Shown here piece after piece: positions 10,761 through 23,616 of a stretch of 64,000 nucleotides of DNA (position 1 is the first letter of the stretch; the number at the start of each line of letters is the position of its first letter). The stretch comes from Cryptomeria japonica. Its lineage: Eukaryota; Streptophyta; Pinopsida; Cupressales; Cupressaceae. The stretch lies in assembly GCF_030272615.1 (NCBI RefSeq), contig NC_081414.1:765870483-765934482 (forward strand), read 5' to 3'. The notes below the pieces were generated by a model that saw nothing but the letters and a program-made list of their open reading frames with translations, did no database searches and was not told where the DNA came from. Both the position numbers and the translations under genes were made by a program.

Positions 10761-13326
10761 AATCTTATGGTTCCCTACGTAGGTTTTCAACTATCCTTTG
10801 CTCTATATTCCTGTAAAAATGATCCGCATTTAATTTCCAACCGTGCTATTATTCTACAGCACGTGCAACGAATTATAAAGGATTACTCAGCTATATATTA
10901 ATTTTCATGAAAAAATATGTATATAAACAATCAGTTATAAATGTGAATTCTTTGATGTCATATGTTTTCTTCCATGCTTGATCATTCACCGTTTCCAGAT
11001 CTAAATACTTTTTAAACTAGGTTGTAATGTCCACTAGTGCATTACGTCTCTGTGTAAAGTAATTATCGATGCATCAGGCTTTGTATTTGTATTTTGATTT
11101 TGTTTGCAATCGTTTACTCAAACGCACGCACATTATCTTTTAAAATTCATAGTCTAGATCCATAGAAATGTATAAGTAGTTCTTTCACAATTGTTACTTG
11201 AATGCACTATCTATTCTAGGTGTGGTATAAATATGGATACAGCAGACAATGTTTTGTTCATTAGAGCATTTCAGAGTTTTACTTTGACGCAAGAGACTAC
11301 GGATGCATCCCATTTTAAACTTTGTTCTCTACCCCAATTCATCTAGATGAATATATGACGCAGGGGCATAGCAGTCTCACAAGCATGCATTATGTCATTT
11401 TTTGGTTTTAGGTTGTTTGGGTGTTTTTAGTAAAATAAGGTCTTTTTAAGACCATTTTGGAAAGTTTTAAGTTCATTGGTCAAAAATTGTAAAAGTTGTC
11501 ATGTTGCTCAAAAAATTTGTCAAGCAACTTTCCAAAAGTTGTCGAAAAATTGTTTTTGTTAACAAATTGGTTGATTGAATGGTCTGGAGAAGTTGTGGAA
11601 TGATGAAACGTGTATAAATATGTCCTCCAACTCGAATTCCAAGGTTGGAGAGGGTTTGAATAGAAAAAGGCTTCTTTTGCACATTTTTTACCTTGAATTT
11701 CTGTATGTAATAGTCTACTTTTTCAATTGGTACAGCCTTTTACGGATTGGTACGGGCTTGAAACTTAAATAGATAAAAATATAATTTAATTTCAGATGTT
11801 TTTCATTCTTACCAGTCCTAAAGATAAGGTCGTTTGATTGATCTAATAAGCCAATCTTCTTAGGAGCCCTTTTCAGAAACTAGGGTTTCCAGTTTTTGAA
11901 AAAACTCCATAACTTTTATTTCCACCGTTGGATCTTGATGAAAACTTGAAAGAAAAGTCAATATCTAGTTTATATTCAATTTCACCAAAGGATTGGATTA
12001 TTTATTTGTTTTGTGAAAGTTATTAATGGTTGTTCTTTGCATTTCACAGTGGAATAGTCTTAAAAACCTAGTTTCATGAGGGTTTGTTGAATCAATGTTT
12101 TATTTTGGATGTTCTCAAGTTAAAAATTGTTTGAATATAATCCTAACATGTTGTAGAAGATGTGTGATGCCTGCCTTTGGATGGATTGAAATAAGGTCAA
12201 TAAAAAATGCTCTTTATGGATCTAAAGAGAAGTTTGTCATTTGAGCAATTTGAAAGTCTTACAAAAATGCATTATATTGGTATGATTTGAAGGTGTTTGT
12301 TGTCATTTTATCAAAATGCATTATAAAAGGGTTGAAAATTCCAAGACCTCATGCTTGTGTTTGGTGAATGCTCATCAAGTTCCCTGAGCAAATTCATTAA
12401 GAAGAACTAGTCATGGTCCTAGATTGAAACTATGCTTGTAATGGGTCAAGATTGGCTGTGAAAGTTTTTTTTTGTTCTCTACATCAAGATAGAATATGGT
12501 TTCGGAGAAATTAAATTTGGTTTTGTAATAGTTAAATCAAATCATGTGGGTTTTAATCTAATGCTAACTTCAATTTCATATCTCGTTTGTGGCAAGTCGG
12601 AACTTTGGATGAACTGGAATGAAGTTTTCTTTAATTAGAGAGTAGTTTCTCTACTTAGAGAAAATGCAAATTCACAAAATTATAAAAATTTGAGTCCCAA
12701 TTAGTTGTTTTAGTCAATAGCCTGGTCTTTTCCAAACTAACAACAAACAAACTATTTTCTTCAAATGTGAAGGCAAACTGCTAACAAACAGCTGGAGAAA
12801 TTTCTGAAACTGCTAACAAACAGCTGGAGAAATTTCTTATTGAATTAGCGATTTTCATGTGAATTTTAGAGGTACAGTTCCCTCTTATGATGTGATTTAG
12901 ATTTCTGGATATGCTTTTAACCAAAAAATAAGAAAGGTAAAATAATATCTGTACATAGACATGACACAAATTCGATTATAGATTTAGAAACAATGAGGAC
13001 AAAGACGAGTGACAAAAAGATCATCTACTCAACACCCACAATGGACAGATGAAGAAAAGATTAAATTATTTTTTTCAAATATATGAATAAAATAAAACTC
13101 ATAGATTCTACAATTATATATGTATAATCTAATAGAAGAAGAAAATAACAAAGGAAAATTGCAAAAACTCAAAGGCAATCTATAGTCAAAGGAAATGCAT
13201 ATAAACACAAAGATTCAACATATATCTCCTCCTCTCCTTTGAAATAAAAAAAAATGGGTCAAAGACCATTCAGCCCTTGGTTATGTTTGAAACAGAAAAA
13301 TATTATCACTCTCCCGTCTACAAAGT
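10761..13326. other. No gene recognised
   Basis: AT-rich sequence between Copia remnant A and Copia-1. Short open stretches (for example 11473-11682 minus, 11575-11772 plus, 12781-12969 minus) show no domain. The only structure I see is a 32-bp tandem duplication at about 12777-12840. Confidence 0.5.
12777..12840. repeat. 32-bp tandem duplication
   Basis: Two adjacent copies beginning ACTGCTAACAAACAGCTGG, identical over about 29 bases with a period of 32. No associated gene. Confidence 0.85.
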
Positions 13327-13806
13327 TGAAATATCCTCTCTGAACCAATCCTCTCTGAACCAACTGATTAGCAAACAATAACAACAAAAAGAAGAAAACA
13401 CCAATATCTTTATTGAAGCTTAATTAAAAATTACATAGAGGCTGTATATATAAAGAATTTGCAGTCTAGAAGAATAAATAATAACTGCAGTTCTAAATAT
13501 ATTCCTAGCTTTGCATGGAAAGCCACTAAGGCTCTCAAACTAAAAAAAACAAACTACTCCCTAAATTAAGAATACAATAAGTGCATGCACAACATGCTTT
13601 ATTTACTAACAACAAACTCATGCAAAAAGCAAAACTAAAAATAGTCCTAAGGATACATGCATGCTGGAGTACATGCTTTATTTGCATGAATAAACAAAAA
13701 AAAACTATTAACTAAAAATAGCTTATGCATGGTGATGAATGGATAGCTTCATGTCCAAACTGGAGTTGCATGGAACTGCATGCTAGAGAAGCATCACTTA
13801 TCAACA
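13327..13806 (-). repeat. Copia-1 3' LTR
   Basis: 480 bp, starting TGTTGATAAG on the minus strand at 13806, just after the polypurine tract. The outer ~21 bp (13327-13347) do not match the other LTR; instead a 15-bp unit ATCCTCTCTGAACCA is doubled (13333-13347 and 13348-13362). The final stop codon of the polyprotein lies inside this LTR (13794-13796). Confidence 0.88.
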
Positions 13807-16800
13807 TACTTCCCCTTGATGCTGAGAGGGATGACAATCTTATCTCGTAGTGCTATAAACTGAGCTTTTGCAACCGCTTTGGTGAATATATCTGCTAGCT
13901 GATCCTGGGTGTTGATGTGCTTCAATTTGACATCCTTCTTTTGCACCAAATCTCGTATGAAGTGATATTTCAAATCAAAATGCTTAGTTCTGCTGTGATG
14001 AACCGGATTCTTAGCTAACTTGATGGCACTCACATTGTCACAATAAATTAATGTAGGCTGAATTTGTTTTTCTCCAATTTCTTCCAAAACTTTTCTGAGC
14101 CAAAGAGCTTGTGTACCTGCTGAGGTAATTGCAACATACTCCGCTTCTGTAGATGAGAGGGCAACAATACTTTTCTTTTTTGAGCTCCAGGTAATTAAAC
14201 CAGAACCAAAAGAAAAATAATTTCCAGATGTAGATTTACGGTCATCCATACTACCTCCCCAATCTGAATCACTAAAACCTACTAGATTGAACTTTTCAAA
14301 AGGGTAGTAATGAATACCAAAACTTAAATTCCCTTTCACATACCTCAAAATCCTCTTGGCTGCCTTCATATGTATTTCAGATGGATTTGTCATATACCTT
14401 GAAACAAGTGAAACTGAATAGGCAATATCAGGCCTCGTGTGGATTAGAAACATCAAGCTCCCCACAATACTTCTGTAAGTTGTCTCATCAACTAAATCAG
14501 CACCATCATCTCTACATAACAAATCTCCATGAGCACTTGGAGTGGAGGTAGGGTTACAATCAGTCATATTAAATTTCTTCAGCATATCCTGTGCATACTT
14601 TGTTTGATAAATGAAAATATCATCTTTACTTTGATAAACCTCCATTCCTAGAAAATATTTCATTAGACCAAGATCTTTCATCTCAAATTCTTTCATCATA
14701 GCAGCTTTGAATTCATCTTTCATCTTAGAACTACTACCCATATACAAAAGATCATCAACATACAAACTTATGATGAGAATATAGGTACCTTCTTGTTTGT
14801 AGTAAAGGGTAGGATCACTCTTACTTCTCTGGAAGCCATTCTCCTGAAAATATCCATCAATCCTGGCATACCACGCTCTTGGTGCTTACTTGAGGCCATA
14901 CAAAGCCTTCTTCAACTTGTAGACATAATTATCTTTTCCTTCCACTTCAAAACCTTGTGGCTGCTCCACATACACTTCCTCTTCTAAGTACCCATTCAAG
15001 AAGGCACTTTTCATGTCCATATGATGTATGCTCCACTTCTTCTGAGCTGCTAATGAAATCAACATTCTTATGGTCTCTTGTCTTGCTACTGGTGCAAATG
15101 TCTCTTCATAATCAATTCCATACTTTTGTGTGAAGCCTTTAGCAACTAATCTCGCTTTGTGTCTTTCAACACTCCCATCACTGTTAAATTTGGTCTTGTA
15201 GACCCGTTTGGTGCCAATCCTTTTTTTGTCATGTGGAAGTTTTGTTAACTCCCAAGTATCATTCTTGTGAATGGAATCCATCTCTTCTTCCATGGCTTTC
15301 ACCCAAACCTCATTAGTACATGCATCTTCAAAACATGATGGTTCAAAATCAGCCTTGGCTAATAAAGCAAAATTCACTGTTTCACCTACTGGGTTTTCTT
15401 CATGTACTTGATTTCCACTCCTCTGTTAGATATCACTCAATCTCCTTACTTTCCTTGTAGAACTTGGAGAAGAAGCTGGACTTGAACTTGGTACTAAAGA
15501 ACTTGATGAAGGGTTGCTTGGTGGAGTTAATCCACTAGATATAGAAACATTAGTTGGCTGCTCATGATCAATATCAGCAATTATATCATCATTCAAAATA
15601 GGTTTTGGCTTCTCAACATGGCCTTTTTTATGACCATAAACTCCCCCTTCATCAAAAATCACATCTCTTGAGACAATAAGCTTGTTAGTGAGGGGATTAT
15701 ACAATCTATAAGCCTTGCTTTTCTCACTATACCCAATAAAAATACATGACTCACTCTTTGCATCTAACTTCTATCTATTCTGATCCGGTACATGCACATA
15801 AGCCAAACAACCAAAAACTTTGAAATGATTAACATTAGGCCTTTTACCATACCAAGCTTCATAAGGAGTCATCTTTTCTAGTGTACTAGTGGGGCTACGG
15901 TTGAGGATGTACACCGCTGTAGCAACTCCATCTCCCCAATAAAAATTGCTCAATCCCTTGGTTTGTAACATGCACCTTGCCATTTCAACCACAGTACGAT
16001 TCTTCCTTTCAGCTACTCCATTCTGTTGAGGTGTGTATGCAGTAGTAAGTTGCCTCTTGATGCCATTAAAATCACAATAATTTTGGAAAGCCTTTGAGCA
16101 AAATTCTCCTCCACGATCAGTCCTTAAACATTTGATCTTGCACCCTTTCTCATTTTCCACAAGGGCTTTAAACTTCTTGAATGTATCCAAGGCTTCATCT
16201 TTGGCCTTCAAAAAATATACCCAACAATTTCGTGAGTAATCATCAATAAAAGTGATGAAATATGATGACTTACCCAAACTCTTAGTCTACATAGGACCAC
16301 ATATATCTGAATGAACAAGCTGAAGTGGGTGATGAGCCCTCCATACATTTCCCTTTGGAAACTTTTCTCTTGCATGCTTTCCTTTAGCACAACCTTCACA
16401 AACCTCCTTGTGTTCCTCAACCTTGGGCAAACCAGAAACTAATGCATGTGAGGTTAGAAACTTCAAACTATGAAAATTTAAATGCCCATACCTGAGATGC
16501 CATAACCAACTTGAATCCTCATAAGCCATATTTGCCAAACTGTTGTTATGTTCACCAAACCTCAAAGGGAACATCCTATTTCTTGTCATAGGAACAACAG
16601 TGATCACCCTATTATCCTTATTCTTATCATAGATAGTATAGGTCTTATTCTCAAAGACTACTTTATAATTTTTCTCACATAGCTGCCCAACACTTAACAA
16701 ATTGTGCTTCAATTGTGGAGTATAATAAATATCATGAATACTCTTTATACCTTATTTTGTTTGGACCTCCATAGCTCCTTTTGCAGCAACCTCTAATGAT

Positions 16801-17867
16801 TTATCATCACCAAGCTGGATCTTGGATTTGAAACTTCCATCCTTTGTTGAGAACAACTTCTCATTCCCTGTCATATGGTTAGAGCATCCAGAATCTAGGT
16901 ACCAAACATCTTTACTAGTATTTTCACCCTTGGCATAAGATAAAAATAAGTGATCGGGAGGATTGTCACTACTTTCTTGAGCATAGTTAGCACTTTTACC
17001 TTCTTTCAATCTGCATTCTCTTTCAAAGTGGCCATACCTATTACAATGGTAACATTGAACATTTCTCTTATCAAATCTACCTCTACCTCTTCCTCTGAAA
17101 CCACCACTTCCTCTTGAGCCACTTCTTCCTCTACCTCTTGAAGAATTTTGGCTTTGCCCTTTACCTTGGTCTTGATTGATTTTGGCACTACTGCTGCTTG
17201 CATCTTCATTTTTTGTGATTAGCAATTTAGAGGAAAATGCTTTCTCTACACCTTCAAAAGAATCTTTCAATCTTTCTTCATGAGACATCAGGGATCCAAC
17301 CAGTTGATCAAACTGTAGTTTTGTCAAATCCTTGCTTTCTTCTATGATTATTGCTACATGATTCCATCTGGGTGTCAAAGATCTCAACACCTTTTTTATC
17401 AAAACTTCATTGCTTACAATTTCTCCAAGTGTAGCCATTTTATTGACCACATCTTTGACTCTGACACAATAATCACTTATACTTTCAGCTTCTTGCATCT
17501 TCAAATTCTCAAACTCTCGCTTCAATGTCTAAAGCTTGACCACTTTAACTTGATCACTACCCTGGTAAGCTTCTTGTAGAGTCTTCCAGGCATCTTTGGT
17601 AGTTGTTTCTCCTGATATTCTTGGAAATAAGCTCTTATCAAGAGCTATCTAAATGTGAAACAAAGCTTGAGCATTCTTTTTCCTTGCTTCCTTTCTTGCT
17701 GTTCTTTCATTGGCTGTAATGGCATTCCAATCAGTTGGCTCTTCATAACCTGATTCAATAATCTCCCACAAATCTTTTCCAATCAAAAAGGTCAGCATCT
17801 TAATGCACCAATAATCATAATCATTCCCATCAAATTCTGGAACGGGCATATGGTTAGAATTCGACAT
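13794..17867 (-). pseudogene. Copia-1 gag-pol polyprotein, seven nonsense codons
   Basis: A single frame of 1358 codons encodes the whole polyprotein. It starts at 17867 (MSNSNHMPVPEFDG), with gag containing YDYWCIKM and LKREFENL. A CCHC zinc knuckle (CYHCNRYGHFEREC) is near 17030. Protease (WYLDSGCSNHMTG) is near 16900, GAG-pre-integrase (WLWHLRYGHLN) near 16500, and the integrase core (FITFIDDYSR, TDRGGEF, TPQQNGVAERKNR) at about 16260-15950. Reverse transcriptase ([27 protein letters not shown]) is at 15100-14740 and RNase H (STEAEYVA, HHSRTKHFD) at 14160-13980. No frameshift was found. Premature stops are at 17649, 17529, 16752, 16287, 15771, 15426 and 14886; most sit where relatives carry Gln (KL-stop-TLKREF, GLK-stop-APRAWY), so CAG/CAA to TAG/TAA fits. 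Catalytic motifs are otherwise intact. Confidence 0.93.
13807..13817 (-). other. Copia-1 polypurine tract
   Basis: AAGGGGAAGTA on the minus strand abuts the TGTTGATAAG start of the 3' LTR. This is the expected primer for plus-strand DNA synthesis. It lies inside the coding frame. Confidence 0.85.
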
Positions 17868-17922
17868 GATTAACTTTGGTGAAATTCCAACAATAAAACT
17901 TTAACCCAAAACAATTTTACCT

Positions 17923-17934
17923 GCTCTGATACCA
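17923..17934 (-). other. Copia-1 primer-binding site (initiator-Met tRNA)
   Basis: TGGTATCAGAGC on the minus strand, two bases after the LTR end (TTCTACA), is the standard plant Copia primer-binding site complementary to the 3' end of initiator methionine tRNA. Confidence 0.92.
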
Positions 17935-17936
17935 CT

Positions 17937-18416
17937 TGTAGAATTTTAAACCTGACCTATCCTCTCTGAACCAACTGATTAGCAAACAATAACAACAAAA
18001 AGAAGAAAACACCAATATCTTTATTGAAGCTTAATTAAAAATTACATAGAGGCTGTATATATAAAGAATTTGCAGTCTAGAAGAATAAATAATAACTGCA
18101 GTTCTAAATATATTCCTAGCTTTGCATGGAAAGCCACTAAGGCTCTCAAACTAAAAAAAACAAACTACTCCCTAAATTAAGAATACAATAAGTGCATGCA
18201 CAACATGCTTTATTTACTAAAAACAAACTCATGCAAAAAGCAAAACTAAAAATAGTCCTAAGGATTCATGCATGCTGGAGTACATTCTTTATTTGCATGA
18301 ATAAACAAAAAAAACTATTAACTAAAAATATCTTATGCATGGTGATGAATGGATAGCTTCATGTCCAAACTGGAGTTGCATGGAACTGCATGCTAGAGCA
18401 GCATCACTTATCAACA
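17937..18416 (-). repeat. Copia-1 5' LTR
   Basis: 480 bp, TGTTGATAAG at 18416 to TTCTACA at 17937 (minus strand). Outer flank is ATACT. It matches the 3' LTR almost perfectly except for the last ~21 bp. Confidence 0.9.
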
Positions 18417-18429
18417 ATACTTGCGTTTG

Positions 18430-19058
18430 AGAGACCGTGACATTCTCCATTTTTCTATTCACATTTTTGAGAACTCCTCTGTATAAACATCTAAAGATGG
18501 AGGCGCCATTGGAGAAACTGCGGCAAAAGAGTCATCTGAAGTTTCTAGGATCTTTCTTGATGCTACCTAGGACTCACCTTGCCCTGCTTTACCAAATTTC
18601 ACTTTACATTTATCAGCACTCAAATGATTAGAAATTGAAGCCATAAAAGAATTGGTTGTGCTTGAATTGGAAATAGATGACAACTACTAGCCTTTTGATA
18701 TCGATTTCTCAAGAAGAGAATGCCTAGAGGCCAGACCGTTTGTGAAAAGAAGGGCCTCCCTCAAACTTTGGACTATCACCATCAGAACATATATATGTGC
18801 CAATAGACCCTTCCTCATAAGCTTCAAATTCAAGTCCTTGCCATTCCACACTATGCGTTCACGGTACCAGCGGCGCCTTTCATCCTCAGTTGTAGCTAAT
18901 GCAATTATGAATGCAGAACGATCAAATTCTAGCATGAAACGTCTCTTAACATCCTCTTTTATAGGCTTGCAACCAAAACTATCTCTTCTAGAACTCAGGT
19001 AACTGAATTTTGTGTAAGTGTAGTAGTGATGTTGCTGCTTCTTCCAGTTTGATCTCAT
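18430..19058 (-). pseudogene. Unidentified gene fragment
   Basis: The minus frame 18687-19058 encodes 123 residues of low-bias, protein-like composition. It includes RRFMLEFDRSAFIIALATTE, DERRRWYRERIVWNGKDL and NLKLMRKGLLA. A possible splice site sits near 18990-19010. The sequence to the left (18430-18680) also reads as broken protein-like stretches on the minus strand. The NLKLMRKGLLA piece vaguely resembles the VNLEMVRQGLA part of staphylococcal-nuclease folds, but this is too weak to name. It may be an exon remnant of a host gene next to Copia-1. Confidence 0.35.
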
Positions 19059-21899
19059 TAGGTGTTTTCATGTAATTGTGCCAATGATGTGCACCATTAG
19101 GACGAAGGTGATCTTGAAATCATCCAGTAGCCTTTCCATTGCCATGTGTTAAAAATTAATTTGGATTACCACGAGTTGCCTCGCTATATAGGCCAAAATA
19201 TTTCTCATAACATGATCATAGTTCTTCTTAAAGATGGCTCCTTTATATCATCCCACTCAATGGCAATCTCATAATTTGGGTAGACCACCATATCACATCA
19301 TCTGGAACTCAGAAGAAGAGGTATGAGACTGTAGGATATTCTCAAATATTCATTTGAGTAATTATTAGATTTGAAAGCGTATAGCTCATAGCAAAATAGG
19401 TGAAAATCTCTAGTTACGTTGGAATGTGAAGTGCAAATTGGATTCTCATCTTGCCGTGGTTGAGTCATCATGGATTCTCATCTAGCAGTGGTTGAGTCAC
19501 CATGGCCTTCTTAGCTAGTGCACCACTAGGTGCTCGTGTTAGGCGACACACACTCGAATCTTTTGAGACTTACTATAAATAGAAAGTTTTGTTATGGAAA
19601 TTATTATAAATAGTAATTTCGACATGTATTTTACATGTAGTTGTGTGAGTCATACTTACTATATTTAGTAAGTTGTCTTCAAGTAGGACTCTGCAACTCG
19701 ATTGTTTTAGGCTGTTTGAAGTAATATTTTGATGTACAATTTTTGAATATTGTTCTCTATAATTCTTAAGAATCAATACGAAAGATAATTTACCTGTGAT
19801 TTTTTACTGGAATATTTTTACCAGGTTTTTCCACATAGCTATTGTTCTTCTTTGCAATTTTCTACATTTATTATTTTTCTCTTAAATTAACCTATTAAAC
19901 TGACAAAAATATATTGCCAATATGGATCACACATTTTTAACTTTCTTCACTGGACTTCCGTTTGTGGTTTCAGAACCCAGTTGCTATCCTGACAGAACCA
20001 AAATAGATGCCTTTGAAATCTCCATAATCGCACTGACCCATAAAAGGAAACATTTCAAGACCAAAGCGGTTCTAGAAAATATGTCTGGGTCCAATATTTG
20101 ATTTAGAACTTAATTCAAATGCCAATAACTTTGGTTTCTCTCTTTTAAAATGGTTGTCGGGATTGGCAAATGGTTTTAGAACCAAAGAAGAACATCGATG
20201 CTCTTCTTATCTTGCGCACATAAAACATTACGTCGGGCTTTCCGAGAATCATCTAGATGCCACCAATGGGAATGATGTGTCAGACTTCTCAGTGGTTCTG
20301 AGAACCATGTTGGGTCCCAACGCTGTTCTAAGAACCACTTCAAAACTTGAAACTAATGACAAGCTTCTAAAGCCTTTTCAACAAATTCATTTTGTTCGAC
20401 TGCGATTATTTCCCATCGCGAGATGACTTCCTTCAATACTTCTCTGGGATTTCTGTAAAGAAAATCCCATAGCAACATATAACTACTTTGAAGCACTAAA
20501 AATATTTTCTTTCTTTGCTCCATTAGACTTCATCATGTCTACATTTAGACTGTCCTCTGTCTTCTCACATCAATTTCACCAATGGTATGAATTGAAACTT
20601 AATTTCTTCCTTCCTGCATAATGCTTTCTAGTTAAATGTAAAACATATCACTTCTATAGAGTTTTCTATTGCGCACAGGTTTTCTAAGCAACTATTTGCC
20701 TAATGCTTCACAACTGAGCTTGATGACTCTTGTCCACTCCATCGCATTATTGCCTCTAATGACTATTTTAATGCCAAGGCCACATATTTTTTTTTAAAAC
20801 GGGTTCTCTTGTAACTATTTTATGCTAAACATCTCAACTTTGTTTTTTTTTTACACAAGAGAATACTAATGGCGCTTGTCTACCTATAATGCAATTGGCA
20901 GACGAGTGTTGTTCAAGAACTAACTTCGAGCTCGAAAGAAATTAATTGAACCATGTAATTCACCAAAAATAGTTGCTTTGACTATAGCGGGCACCGATGT
21001 TAAATTTGGAACTAATTCATAATGTCGGGAGTGCTTTATTGCCATTGTTCTATGGGGAATGTCAGGCTCTGAAGTTAGTTTTAAAACTAAGTAGAACTTA
21101 ACACAACATATTCGTTCCCTTTTCTCCATAACATGGCAAAAATTTGTTGGCCCCTTTTTTTTGGTAGTTAAGAGAATTGTTGTGGATGTGACTTATGGTT
21201 TCAAAACCAATGAGAAGAGTTGTTGCTTCAAAAGTTGACACATATAATGCATCTTCTCCTACCTTTAAGTTATGCATGTGAAATCTGAACTTTTACGTTG
21301 CCTCCAGAAATGATTTTTAGTAAACATTTCCATGGCAAGGTTATACAAGTCATTAGGAGAAATTAAGAGAAATTAGAAAACAAATGTAAAGATTAATCTG
21401 CTAAAAGGAATTATTTTTCATTGTACAGTTGCAGGGTCTTCAAGTATAAATTGGGCCAATTTTCAAGATGGGTCAACAAGTTGAAAAAAAGAAAAGAAAA
21501 GAAAAAATAGAATAATAGAATAACATTCAATAAAACATTAAAATATGTAGTAAAATCTTAACAATATGTAAGCAAAATATCTACGAACAATGTATTAATA
21601 TTCTTATTGCTTAGAGGAGCTTGCAATCTTCACATAGCTACTGCTATTACAAATTCAGTTTGACTTTCACAGCTACAAAGATATATATAATATCTTCCAT
21701 ATAACAATCGTCCTTAAATTTAGAAAAGAAAAAAGGATTTTCTTTTAAAGAAATAATAATTTTTTATTTTATTTTTCTGAAGGAAAAATTAGTTAAAAAA
21801 ACCAATAAGATGAGATAAGAGAAGACAAAGTCTACCTTAGCTTCTCTACCAATACTAGTTTCATAAACAGGTTTGCACAATTTTCTTATGTATAAATTT
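19059..21899. other. No gene recognised; possible old LTR
   Basis: Short open stretches only. A TATA-like CTATAAATAG near 19570 followed near 19810 by GGTTTTTCCACA resembles the U3-R-U5 layout of a plant Copia LTR, but I cannot find a partner LTR or a primer-binding site. The region 19980-20360 repeats short GAACC-type words without a regular period. Confidence 0.35.
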
Positions 21900-22637
21900 T
21901 CTAAAGAGCTACTACTCTACCTCTATGAATAGCTTATTTTACAAAGTGGTATTTGATCACAAAATATTTGGTCCTACTATGATAAGATGGATTTTTGACC
22001 AAATTGATGGTACTTTGACTATCATAGAATATATTCACCATGTCTTGTATTTTTTCAAACTCATTTAAAGAGCTCTTTGACTAATATCTTTGCATACATG
22101 TGCGATAGTCATACATTGTACCTTAATAGTGGATAAGGTAACCATTCCTCTAATAGTTGACATCCAATTAAAAGGCCATCCTAGAAATGTAAAGGCATGA
22201 CTTGAATTAGATATCCTTTAGTTTAAATCACCTACAAAATATGAATAAACATAATCGGGAAAATAATCATTAGAATATTGTACACAGAAAATCATTGCAA
22301 AAATTATACAGAAGCAAAATTATTACAACAATTAAAAGTGATACAATAATCGCTTGTACTTCTAAGATAGTGAAGTACCCATTTCACTTTTCTCTAATGC
22401 TCTCTACATAGATTTTACATGTATCTAATAATAGCACCAAGTACATTTGAAATACCTAGTCTTATACATATCATTGTATACAATAAACTTTTAACTACAC
22501 TAGCATACATTACATGAGACTTATAATCATTTTTCTTATTTTATTGTTAGGACAAAAGATTGAAGAAAGCTTAAAATAGGTAAGCCAAAGAGATGTTTAA
22601 TAATTTAATATTATTCATATTGAATATTATGAAGATG
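21900..22637 (-). pseudogene. Copia remnant B, RNase H part
   Basis: Minus-strand frames read the C-terminal pol of Ty1/Copia with many breaks: SHVMYASVVKSLLYT and IRPDI near 22510-22470 (the MYA..TRPDI block), then NIFYDSQS-like, INLVKNPSYHSRTKYF-like and YHF stretches at about 22020-21930 that match the RNase H/connection end. It is continuous with 27827-28450 once the LINE insertion is removed. The same sequence end (CTTTGGC near 22590) marks where similarity with remnant A stops. Confidence 0.7.
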
Positions 22638-22712
22638 TAGGTTGTAGACTACTTTTCTGAAAAAATTTATTGCGTGTCATATCACATTTACTGTAGGATT
22701 TTAGAGTTTATT

Positions 22713-23616
22713 ATGGCTCTAGCCAACTTTATCCCAGTAATTGATGCTGGTGGTCGAGTTGTTACGATGGATACTCATGGCGTCCTAGAAAAAATGCCCT
22801 CACAAATTTGTTCTGAAAGTGTTTCACGAGGTATGCCCTCACCTGATGTTGTGCTTCCTATTCAAGATTTTGACAATGCCTGTGAGTGGCTTGAAAAATG
22901 CACTTTGATAGGATATTTTGTGGGTAGGATCCCTCCTAAAAGCATGCTACATGAAAGGGTTTCCAAAGCCTAGACTCCTCATGGGGTCTAGCTTGATGGC
23001 GTTCAAATCCTCACCAAGGATTTTTTTTGTTTCGCTTCTCGGACCCTTCGCATGTTGAGGATATCCTCTCTCATGGGCCATGGACTGTTTAGTCTTCCCT
23101 TCTAGTTTTCTAGCGTTGGTCTCGAGACTTTTCGGACTCAGATGAAAAACAGTTGAGAGTCCCGGTCTAGGTTGAGTTTCCTTTTCTTCCTTTGCCTCGT
23201 TGAACTTTTAGGCAAACTATTGCTCAATCTGTTGGCAAAGTTGTTTGTCTTGAACCAGACCATTTTTTCAATGCTCACCATTGAAAGAGGGTTTGCGTTG
23301 AGGTCGACCTTTCTCGTGACCTCAAAGAAACTGTTGATATTCAAGTGGGTGACAATACCTTCACCCAAAAGGTGCTTTATTTGAATCTTCCCAACACCTA
23401 TTTTAGGTGTTAGTCAGCAGAGCACAAAATCAAGGATTGTCCTTTGGCTTTACCAAAGGAAAAATCCCCTATTAAGGAGATCGACTCTTGACCTATGGAG
23501 GGAGAAAAAAAGGATGAATGGACCATTGTAGTTCGCAAAGGCAAGAACTCTGCGGCTTCTACCCAAAAGCAACCCGTTTGTTCAAGTTCTCAGCTAACAG
23601 CGAAGACTCCTCCATA
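22713..23616 (+). pseudogene. LINE ORF1 (gag-like, nucleic-acid-binding)
   Basis: Starts near MALANFIPVIDAGGRV at about 22713. After frame changes it shows the DUF4283-like part (KVVCLEPDHFFNAHH, VDLSRDL.ETVDIQVGDN, TQKVLYLNLPNTYFRC) and a damaged zinc knuckle (FRC-stop-SAEHKIKDCP) near 23400-23440. In plant L1s this protein binds the element RNA. Several stops and at least two frame changes are visible. Confidence 0.75.

Larger units (their letters stand above)
13327..18416 (-). mobile_element. Copia-1: near-complete Ty1/Copia LTR retrotransposon
   Basis: Minus-strand element of about 5.1 kb: 5' LTR (17937-18416), primer-binding site complementary to initiator-Met tRNA, one gag-pol frame (17867 to 13794), polypurine tract, 3' LTR (13327-13806). 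The domain order gag, protease, integrase, reverse transcriptase, RNase H is that of Copia. The LTRs differ at about six substitutions and one indel over ~450 bp (my count by eye), so it is among the younger insertions here. Seven premature stops inactivate it. No target duplication is visible (right flank ATACT, left flank AAAGT). Confidence 0.93.

Noticed and set aside
19570-19880. Solo Copia LTR
   Set aside because: TATA-like and GGTTTTTCCACA words fit an LTR, but no TG...CA boundaries with target duplication and no partner LTR could be found.
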